Source: Doris montereyensis
Taxonomy: Eukaryota > Mollusca > Gastropoda > Nudibranchia > Dorididae
NCBI GenBank assembly: GCA_037039925.1
Contig: JAXRKP010000013.1
Coordinates: 198,316 to 262,315, forward strand
Direction: 5' to 3'
Length of the DNA stretch: 64,000 nucleotides
A program made the translations under genes and the position numbers. Shown one piece after another: positions 11,866 to 64,000 of this stretch. The notes beneath the pieces are model-generated. The model was not told where the DNA came from. It did not search any database and worked only from the letters and a program-made list of their open reading frames with translations. Within the stretch, counting starts at the first letter, position 1, and each line of letters opens with the position of its first letter.

Positions 11866-13015
11866 AAGCCGTGGACAGGTAAGCACCTGTATGGGGATTA
11901 AGTGGTCCTGCCCTCCACGAGTCTCCTGCTGCCTTGCAGACGGGTTTTGGCTGACCAAAGGCTAAGGGAGTTAACCCTGACAAAAAATAACAACCTGCTG
12001 CCTTGCATGCTGGTCTTGGACGACCAAAGGCTAAGAGAGTTAACCCGGACAGAAAAGAACAAAGCCTTGTAGGAGGCCTCAAAGTGGCAGCCCCACCATC
12101 TACCTAGGGTACAGTGGGCTAATCACCTACCTATCCAAAACCAAACTGATTCAGAGAAATAAATATGATATACCCCACTTGAGATTTCGAAGATTCTGAA
12201 AATGAAGACGGACTGTGATTTCTGGAACATGGAATATTAGGGCAATAAATGGAAAAGAGTAAGAATTAGCTGAAGAAATGGAAAAATTCAAAGTAAACAT
12301 TTTGGCCATTACAGAAACAAAGACAAAAGGACAAGGAATAGAAAATGTAGGACCAAATCATACTTTAATTTCTCCTGGGTAGATGTCAAAGATAGAGCTA
12401 GAACAGGAGTAGGTGTCTTAATGAATAAAAGGCATGAAAAGCTACTGGAAAGTTGGAAATGTATAAGCCCATGATTATTAGAGGTAAATATTAACCCAAA
12501 TGGAAGAAAAAATTAAATTATTAACAATAAAAAAGCTTATGGACAAAACGAAGATGCCACCAAAAGAAGAAAAATATGTCTTCGAAAACGATTTACAACT
12601 AGCTGCAGAGAATCTCAAATCCAAACAGGAACTAATGGTTTTAGGAGATTTAAACGCTAGAGTAGGCAACAATGTAGAAACATTAGAGGAGTAATAGGTA
12701 AAGAAGAAGAGACCAGAACTTCTCCGAATGGAGAGAGACTAATAGATTTTTGCCTAAAGAATAACATGAAAATAGCCAACACATTTTTTCTTCATAAAGA
12801 TATCCACAAATATACAAGAGTAAATGAAGACAGATGTGAAATGGCAATGATGGTATTGATATACTAGAAAAAAATAGTTAGCAGCTCCCTTTTTACAGTA
12901 CAATGGATGCAAGAGTAAACTGAGGAGATGATATATTTAGTGATTGCCAAAATGAGATTACTGACTGAAGAAAACAAACAGAAAAGGAAACTAAAAGTGA
13001 CTTTCATCTTCATAA
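11866..13015 (+). mobile_element. Non-LTR retrotransposon fragment (5' region plus APE endonuclease), LINE family A
   Basis: Shares its 5' region (GACAGGTAAGCACCTGTA, CCAAAGGCTA.GG.GAGTTAAC) with the longer copy at 53.84 kb. It carries an internal duplication of about 70 bp (around 11930 and 11995). The endonuclease part reads through broken frames with FKVNILAITETKTKG, LMVLGDLNARVGNN and ERLIDFCLKNNMKIANTFF. The GDLNARVG motif is typical of APE-type endonucleases. No RT domain remains. Confidence 0.8.
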
Positions 13016-14700
13016 ACTTATAAATAATACATGTATATTATTATTCCTCTCATCAAAGTGACACACATTAACAATAACTATTCACCTATTATAACAATAA
13101 ATAGGTACTTGTAGAACAATTTTGTACCTTTATAAAACCATGCTGTCACTTTCTTTTGACTTACTTTGGTGTGTATGTAAGTACATATGTGTGTGTGTGT
13201 GTCTGTTTGTGTATGTGTACAATATATGTATAAACATGTTTTGCTTGCGTCATTTTTCAACTGAAATAACCTGCACTGAGCAGTTATTGAATATGTACAA
13301 ATAGACAAGGAGCATCAATTAATAATAAGAGAGACTAATTGATTTGTCGGGTTAACCCTGTTCACCATAAACCGTGATAGCAAGCCTGACATTAAATCTA
13401 ACTCCGATGACTTCTACATTTGCAATTCTCACATCACATCTTGTTCTTTTGGAAACAGAATTTAAGAAAATGAATTCACACATACTAATGAGAACAACTA
13501 ATGGCTAAGATATTCGCACAACAGCATGATCCCTGATTCACCAACAACAAGTATCCTAAGGTCTTTGAAATTTAATTTGTTTTAAAATCTTTGTCAGCAA
13601 ATTAGTCTGACGCAAAAACAACTCAATTTGTACTCAATAAAAGCACAAGACAAATTGTTGACAACATAGTGAGAGTACATTTTGATTCCAACCACAACCC
13701 TGTCATATCATTGTTTTTAAAACAAAAAATTCAAGAATGAAAATGCAAATGGTTACATATGGCATGAATATTTATAAGGCAACAGGTATCTTCATGTAGA
13801 TATAAAACATCCCGTAAAATATACACATATAAGTACATTTAAGTGAGAGTGGGATTGAAATGTGCACGACTTGTGAGGTCTTACACAAAAGGATCCAAGT
13901 AAAAATACAAATAGAAGTGGGGCACAATATGTACAAGACTCAGAGACAAGGCAGGTTCCGTGCGCTACTTAGTAAAATACACTCATACTTTTTTCTGAAA
14001 ACGATAAGAAAAAACGTTTTGCTCAAAAAGATTTCTCCGAAACCTTGGGGAGGGGACGTTTGGTTCTACCGGTATTGTTGTTTTAGATTCAGTCAAATTA
14101 GTTGTGTCGACGAGTATACTGTGATCTGAAGAGTCAGCTTAAAAGAAATCCAAAGATTACGAAAGAAAGATGTAAAAGAATAAAAAAGAAAGAAGCGAGA
14201 CCTGGTAAAAAGCAGTCGCATACACACCTACCCTATAGATACCCATGTTAGAGAATCTGAATTTTGTTTCAGGGAGTAAAACATCCATCAAGTCTTGTTT
14301 AAAGCAAAAATAACATTTGTCTAAGTAAAATAGAAATAAAATTGACCTAAAAAATCCAACATAAAATGATAAATGAGATGCCAAGGAAGGCCATAAATAT
14401 TGGGATTGTTAACACACCAGTTTTACGTATTCTGCACAATTATTACTCAGGAGGAGATAAAAGTTCAAGTGCATACACAATCATGCTTTTGTACAAAATC
14501 AACTTTTCTTTACGTAAAGGAAAAAGACTAAATGCAGCAATCCAGATACACTCCATTCTATTTCTTATGCCGTATCTCTGCCGTGACGGCCTTTGTAAGC
14601 ATTTTATTGTACATTTCCTGCCCCCCCCCCCCCCCCCACATATTTCTCCCTTTTTACCCTCCTTCACTAGGTTTTGCTAAGATGTCTAGTCAATCAATTT
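13016..14700. other. No gene seen
   Basis: Mostly unique AT-rich sequence with a short GT run near 13187-13220 and a C17 run near 14622. A short match to the 19.4 kb dispersed repeat lies near 13350. No coding support. Confidence 0.5.
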
Positions 14701-14709
14701 TCTTCTATA

Positions 14710-16165
14710 ACTATAAGCACCATGAGCTTCACCATATAATGATTTTGCTCTGCTGCTGGATCAGTAACAACAACAACAATGATTTTGTTTTTATAAGTAC
14801 AATGAGCTTCACCGTATAATGATTTTGTTCTATAAGTACAATGAGCTTCACCGTATAATGATTTTATTCTATAAATACAATGAGCTTCACCGTATAATGA
14901 CTTTGTTCTATAAGTACAATGAGCTTCACCGTATAATGATTTTATTCTATAAATACAATGAGCTGAGCTTCACAATGAGCTTCACCGTATAATGATTTTG
15001 TTCTATAAGACTTTGTTCTGATTTTGTTCTATAAGTACAATGAGCTTCACCGCAATAAGTACAATGAACTACCGTACTATGATTTTGTTCTATAAGTACA
15101 ATGAGCTTCACTGTATAATGATTTTGTTCTATAAGTACAATGAGCTTCACCGTATAATGATTTTGTTTTTGAGCTTCACCGTACTAATTTTGTTCTACAA
15201 TGAGCTTCACCGTATAATGACTTTGTTCTATAAGTACAATGAGCTTCATCGTACAATGATTTGTTCTATAAGTACAATGAGCTTCACCGTATAATGATTT
15301 TGTTCTATAAGTACAATGAGCTTCACCGTACTATGATTTTGTTCTATAAGTACAATGAGCTTCACCGTACTATGATTTTGTTCTATAAGTACAATGAGCT
15401 TCACCGTACTATGATTTTGTTCTATAAGTACAATGAACTTCACCGTACTATGATTTTGTTCTATAAGTACAATGATTTCACTTTACAATGATTTTGTTCT
15501 ATAAGTACAATGAGCTTCATCGTATAATGATTTTGTTTTATAAGTACAATGAGCTTCACTGTATATGATTTTGTTCTATAAGTACAATGAGTTTCACTTT
15601 ACAATGGTTTTGTTTTATAAGTACACTGAGCTTCACCGATGACTTTGTTCTATAAGTACAATGAGCTTCACCGTATAATGATTTTGTTCTATAAGTACAT
15701 TTAACTTCATCTCATTGATGAACTTAAGTTCAAAAGCTTCACCGCACAATGACTTTGTTTATAAATCAAAGAAAATGTTACACTTTGTTCTATAAGTACA
15801 ATGAGCTTAGTCGTACTATGATTTTGTTCTATAAGTACAATGATTTCACTACAATGACTTTGTTCTATAAGTACAATGAGCTTCATCGTATAATGATTTT
15901 GTTCTATAAGTACACAGCTTCACCGTACAATGACTTTGTTCTATAAGTACAATGAGCTTCAGATAAGTACAGCATGAGCTTAGTATAAGTACAATGAGCT
16001 TGGACACACTTTTTTCAATAATTTGTCTTTTATAAGTACAATGAGCTTCACTGTATAATGACTTTGTTCTATAAGTACAACAGTTTCACAGACAATGATT
16101 TTGTTTTATAAGACACTGAGCTTCACCGAGAATGACTTTGAGAGCAGTACAATGAGCTTTAACGT
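14710..16165. repeat. 39 bp minisatellite array
   Basis: About 35 copies of a 39 bp unit containing TATAAGTACAATGAGCTTCA and CCGTATAATGATTTTGTTC; period measured 15303 to 15342. Copies at 15300-15470 are nearly perfect, while the edges are decayed and truncated. Both strands stay open for short runs because 39 is divisible by three. Confidence 0.95.
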
Positions 16166-16314
16166 AAATGAATTTTAACTGTCAGTGTACATTTAACAGA
16201 CAGATTAGAACAGAGAGGACCTTTCAAGAGGGAGCAATTGTAATAAATCAAAGAAAAAGAGCACTTTTTTCAATAATTTGAAATATAGAAAGATATTGGG
16301 GAGAGATAGAAAGA

Positions 16315-16387
16315 AATAGGGGCGGGGAGGGAGGAGAGAGAGGAAGGGGAGGGAGAGAGAGAGAGAGGAAGGGGAGGGAGAGAGAGC

Positions 16388-16460
<73 letters not shown>

Positions 16461-16470
16461 CAGACAGACA
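16315..16470. repeat. (GA)n purine tract
   Basis: GA repeats with GGGA interruptions and a CAGA run at the right end. The surrounding 16166-16920 is GA-rich and otherwise featureless. Confidence 0.9.
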
Positions 16471-16924
16471 GACAGAAGGACCTCCCCAGAGAGAGGAGAA
16501 AGACGAGACAGTCAGTCCAGAAGAGAGAAAGTGACTCTGCCTTGGGGAATGATTAACATCAACGAAGATGGGGAGTTTCCATAACACAGACAGAAGACAA
16601 AGGAAAGATGCAAGCAAAAGGGAATTTGTATAAAGACAGATAAACTTCTCACCTAACAAGACATGATGCCAAAGGGGTAAACCATTGCAAGTTTAAATCA
16701 ATAGAGAGTGAGGAAGGGGAGGGAGAGAGATGAGCCTTTAAGGAGGGAGAGACAGTTTATGGAATTGAAGGGAGAGAGAGAGCGAGGAAGGGGAGGAGAG
16801 AATTGAAAAATTGATGATGAGCCTCCCAGGACAGTACAGTTTATCAAAGACGATGTCAGTCCAGAAGAAAACAGTGACTCTGCCTTGAAAAATGAAGATG
16901 CTTCCTAATAAATGCTTGGGGAGT

Positions 16925-17640
16925 TTCCATCAGTTTATGCAAATACAATTGATGATGAGCCTTTAAGAGGATGCAGTAACAGTTTAAATCAAATTGAAAT
17001 TCAGCTTGATGATGAGCCTTTATGAGGACAGTACAGTTTATGAAATTTATGAATTTTATTGAATTGAATTGATGATGAGCCTTTATGAGGACAGTTTATC
17101 AAGTTTTGATCAAATTGAATTGAATTGATGATGAGCCTTTATGAGGACAGTACAGTTTATGAAATTGAATTGATGATGAGCCTTTATGAGGACAGTACAG
17201 TTTATCAAATTGAATTGATGATGAGCCTTTATGAGGACAGTACAGTTTATCGAATTGAATTGATGATGAGCCTTTATGAGGACAGTACAGTTTATCAAAT
17301 TGAATTGATGATGAGCCTTTATGAGGACAGTACAGTTTATCAAATTGAATTTTATCAAATTGATTGATGATGAGCCTTTATGAGGACAGTACAGTTTATC
17401 AAATTGAATTGATGATGAGCCTTTATGAGGACAGTACAGTTTATCAAATTGAATTGATGATGAGCCTTTATGAGGACAGTACAGTTTATTGAATTGAATT
17501 GATGATGAGCCTTTATGAGGACAGTACAGTTTATTGAATTGAATTGATGATGAGCCTTTATGAGGACAGTACAGTTTATTGAATTGAATCGATGATGAGC
17601 CTTTAGTACAGTTTATTGAATTGAATTGATGATAAAACGA
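16925..17640. repeat. 45 bp minisatellite array
   Basis: About 15 copies of a 45 bp unit containing GATGATGAGCCTTTATGAGG and ACAGTACAGTTTATCAAATT; period measured 17171 to 17216. It lies 290 bp beyond the CENPJ stop codon, in its 3' flank. Confidence 0.95.
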
Positions 17641-17724
17641 GGATGCAATCAAGTAGATATTTGTTGCAGTGGGATAGTCTTTGATACAGCAATAGTATAA
17701 GAGACAATTAACGTCAATTTGAGG

Positions 17725-17745
17725 ACTATATATATATATATATAG

Positions 17746-17782
<37 letters not shown>
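17725..17782. repeat. (TA)n microsatellite
   Basis: Two TA runs separated by GGACTA, in the CENPJ 3' flank. Confidence 0.9.
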
Positions 17783-17789
<7 letters not shown>

Positions 17790-17929
17790 TGATGCTATCC
17801 TGTCCTTTGACATTAAATGTCCCTATGACAAGCAATTTAGACAAAGGACACTTCAGGTAAAGTTTCATAGGACATTGGGACGATTCAAGAAACAAAAAAA
17901 TTCAACTAAAAAAAGCTGCAGATCAATTT

Positions 17930-60988
<43,059 letters not shown>

Positions 60989-61060
60989 TGAAACTGATTT
61001 GGTTGAACAAGAGCTGTGTCGATTACATGTGGATCCAATTCTTCGATATAATCAAGAACT

Positions 61061-61734
61061 CTGTGTAAAGAAAAACTTCTTATTAAATTTTTATTTTTAC
61101 ATGTGAAATAATAGAATTGTACACAAATTCTGCAGTTATTTTAGACAGCTTTTAAGCTAGATCTAGCTTAACATTTTTCTCTCTCTTTTTTCAGCAGGTC
61201 AATCTTTAGATGTCTTAGCGCACATTAAAGAGTTTACCCGACTATGAAAATCTTCCCTCTTACTCTTAGATCTAGTTCTATATTTAGATCTAGATCTACT
61301 CTAGACCTACTCAATATATTTTTGCCGAGGTTGTGCTCGGATTAGAATGATGTCAGCTTTTTTATGCTAACAATTACATCGTCATGCTTTAATAACAACC
61401 TACTCATTGAGCGGGGATTCAGCATGTGTACTACTATTTTTACTCTCTCTCTCTTTCATTTTCCTCTCATTGAACAGCGATAAATGGTACTGTAATGACT
61501 CTCTCTCTATCTGTTTGGGACATCCATCCTAATTAGACTTAGGCCCTATGTTTTCCTGGACAGCTGGTGCTTGTGTGTGTATAAAAATGAGACACAAGAA
61601 CACGCAGGTGCCCCTCTGTGCTAAAAATCCCGGAAAACCGGGACAATCCCCATCCCTGTATGGAAGAAAAGAGGACAGAGAGAACTTTGAGCAATGAATT
61701 AATTCTCATTCCCCTTTATCCCTGTGTTATGCCT
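61061..61734. other. Upstream flank or 5' UTR intron of CENPJ
   Basis: Contains a second AGATCTAGATCT patch at 61150-61310. No upstream exon or promoter could be identified. Confidence 0.4.
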
Positions 61735-61860
61735 TCCTTCTTGCGTGGTAGTGGATGCTACCAATAGTCTGGGTCCTACTTCTTCCTTCCTCACGATTAT
61801 CATTCATCTTGCTGTTTCCTTTTAATTCTCTTTGAATATGGTTGTAAGTTTCAGTGACAA
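61735..61860 (-). repeat. Dispersed repeat family B copy, inverted
   Basis: GGGTCCTACTTCTTCCTTCC, CATCTTGCTGTTTCCTTTTA and ATTCTCTTTGAATATGGTTG are the reverse complement of the family core. Confidence 0.65.
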
Positions 61861-62559
61861 AAACATTTATTTCTCTCTCGTTAGCCACTACCTCTAAATC
61901 TTTGCATTTCCTCTTCTCTTTCTTCTTCCCTCAATTCTGCCACCTCCCTCCGTCCATCTCTATACGTCCCTTTTCCATCATGTTGGAGAGAAAAAAAAAG
62001 AATGGCTCAGGTTCAAGTTATCTCAACTATTTAAAAATCCCATCCTGCGCTTCTGCGAAGCAATTATTGATCGATAAAGTCATTATACTTCTCACACTAA
62101 TCACAGTCAGCACTGCATGAGCAGGACAACGCTTTCACCCAGACATCGCTAGATACACTATGTTTGGCCGTAAAAGAAACAGAAAATAAATCATCGAAGG
62201 AGTGCTTGAGGAGCTAAGTGCGGACACACAAGGAAAATCACATTGTTGGCTTTCTTTTCGGTAAAGTTTTTCTTGCTGCTACAAAACGACAACGACTGTT
62301 AATGTCACCTATAAGATGAGGGAACCATCTGCTTCATAAGGCTTGATCATTTAAAAAACACAATGAGATCTTGAGGTACAGATCAGCTGTGCCAAACCAT
62401 CTAAACCGATAAAAACAGTAGTTTTAACATACACTGTGAGATCGGCAAAACTTATGCAATAGGCCTAGCTAATACTAACACAAAATACATGTAACAGGAA
62501 ACTGTCAGAGAAAGCTGTGAAAACATACATAACCTATCGGAGCCTATAACAATAATAAA

Positions 62560-62670
62560 CGGTTAGGAATAAGAAAGAAGGCATATATTCACAATACCCG
62601 GTTGGGAATAAGAAAAAACAGTACATGTGTGTGGATTCCCAATGTCACCCGGTTGGGAATAAAGAAAAAG
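62560..62670. repeat. Short interspersed direct repeat
   Basis: CCCGGTTGGGAATAA.AAA recurs at about 62597 and 62648, with a shorter version (CGGTTAGGAATAAGAAA) at 62559. Confidence 0.7.
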
Positions 62671-63354
62671 GCAGGTTATTGCAAAATGGTCCATCCCCAT
62701 TTCCTTTTTTGAAAATAACATGTTAATTTTTTGAAAGTGTTATTCACAGCAAACCTGTTGGGAACATGAGGAATTCAGATATTACTTTAAGTAATAACAA
62801 TATTAGCAAGTAAATGTAGGATTGTCATGTCTATCAGTCAAATCTTAAATGGTACATGGCATAACTATAAAATACATAACGCCATATATATTATAAAAAA
62901 TTATGACAATATATTCAGAAATAAATCCGTAAATCTTTGTACATCTGGTTTGAAGCATAGCATCCCCTAATTCTCAGTAGATGTTTGAATCTGTGTTTGT
63001 GTTTCAATAGTCGACGGGACCGGTGCCTTTCCTTAAGGTTGAAGTTCCGTAATCTTATCATGTGGATGAAATTGAAAGAAAAAAATGCCTATTTTGTCCC
63101 TTTTTTTGTAAAATTCTGTGATTGTACGCCTTTATACAAATCCTTATTTGGTTTATCTGAAACTTAATCTATTAAAATGGCACTCCTTAATTTTTCGAGA
63201 GATCTAATAACGAGTGATTTCCCGATTCTTTGGCAATATTTTGTTTTCTGAAATGTGCTTACGATGAGTAGAAGACCAGAAAGTTTGCCAAGAGATTTAG
63301 TAGCCAAATAGTAATATCAGAGAGAGGTTTAGAAGAGAGATAGTGACTTTAATG

Positions 63355-63386
<32 letters not shown>

Positions 63387-64000
63387 AAATAGAAAATAGA
63401 GAGAGATGCACCAGCAACAAAACCCTCGCCGAAAGAAAGCGCTTTGACGACAATTGTTCCTTTCTCCCCGTACGAGCCCCCTGGTGCATATCTCTCTCTC
63501 ATCACTTCTCCGCTACTCCCGTCATCAGAATCACCCCCCCGTCTCTAACTATCTACAGTCACATCAGAAGGATCGCCCCACCAGACTAGCACAAACTTGA
63601 CTCTTTATCGATCGATAAACTGCCCAAGACACGTGCTTCAGAATACGGGACGGGATGGTACGTACTGGCATTGGCTGGAATTTTCAAATCTTGAACTCTA
63701 CTTTACTTGCCCCACAGTGCTATTAGTCATATATCTGGAATCCTCTTTCGTTGAAATGCGTTTTTAAAAATATAACATACATTTTACAAAAAAGGAAATG
63801 GGGATCATAGTGGAGACGTAAAGTCACTCTCATTGTAATGGACTTCTAAACCTCCCGTTTTTTTGTTATGACAGTTATCTTGTCTTTACTTTTAATTAGA
63901 ACATAATAAATCCATGCACATGAATTTAAATTAGATTGCTAGGCTATGACTTTTTAATAAGTTTCACTCACGATAAGCCAAATTTTAAAGTCTTTAATAA
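62671..64000. other. No gene seen; possible CENPJ promoter region
   Basis: A (GA)n run at 63358-63386 is followed by a GC-richer stretch at 63420-63680 with a CACGTG E-box near 63631. This could hold the CENPJ promoter or first exon, but nothing decisive is visible. Confidence 0.3.

Noticed and set aside
17110..17895. 261-codon minus-strand ORF beyond the CENPJ stop
   Set aside because: It covers the 45 bp array and a TA microsatellite, and only coincidentally lies downstream of the gene.

Overview
This is a eukaryotic, metazoan-type window. It has split genes with GT-AG introns, many SINE- and LINE-like repeats, and a very high load of minisatellites and microsatellites. I infer a mollusc, probably a gastropod: AGATCTAGATCT-rich patches and this mix of tRNA-SINEs and APE-type LINEs are familiar from mollusc genomes. 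That placement is inference only. There are no operons, Shine-Dalgarno sites or CRISPR arrays.

The only cellular protein-coding gene I can support is on the minus strand and fills about two thirds of the window (60988 down to 17930). It is the orthologue of the centriole-assembly factor CENPJ/CPAP/SAS-4. I resolve 21 coding exons by protein similarity, splice sites and reading-frame phase. They cover the N-terminal glutamine-rich coiled coil, the tubulin-binding region with a PFLxxGEGxARF-like motif, an acidic central exon, the C-terminal coiled coil and the TCP10/G-box beta repeats, for about 1,490 residues. Fifteen exons are open end to end. Six carry 1-2 nt indels, several in homopolymers, and one carries an in-frame stop. 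I judge consensus error in a long-read assembly more likely than a pseudogene, but the sequence cannot settle it.

Layout, left to right. 1-780: decayed fragment resembling a viral or Maverick-type family B DNA polymerase. 841-5330: three abutting tandem arrays (25, 37 and 14 bp units). 5.4-6.1 kb: tRNA-derived SINE and a FLYWCH-like zinc-finger fragment. 6.4-9.1 kb: a 30 bp array. 10.15-10.54 kb: a MITE-like palindromic element. 11.6-13 kb: a 41 bp array and a LINE fragment. 14.7-17.6 kb: arrays of 39 and 45 bp. 17.93-60.99 kb: CENPJ. Its introns hold a CR1/L2-like LINE (23.4-26.9 kb), a second LINE (41.2-44.05 kb), a third LINE family (12-13, 34.9-35.7, 49.4-50.6, 52.1-52.3 and 53.8-56.5 kb), 46, 53, 31, 31 and about 70 bp arrays, long GA/CT tracts and several SINE families. 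61-64 kb: 5' flank of CENPJ, with no recognised gene.

No new multi-gene system is visible. The most interesting points are the damage pattern in CENPJ (including a stop at the tubulin-binding basic pair), a tandem duplication that captured part of a CENPJ exon, minisatellites that appear to be seeded next to one dispersed repeat family, and a pair of oppositely oriented GA/CT tracts in one intron.
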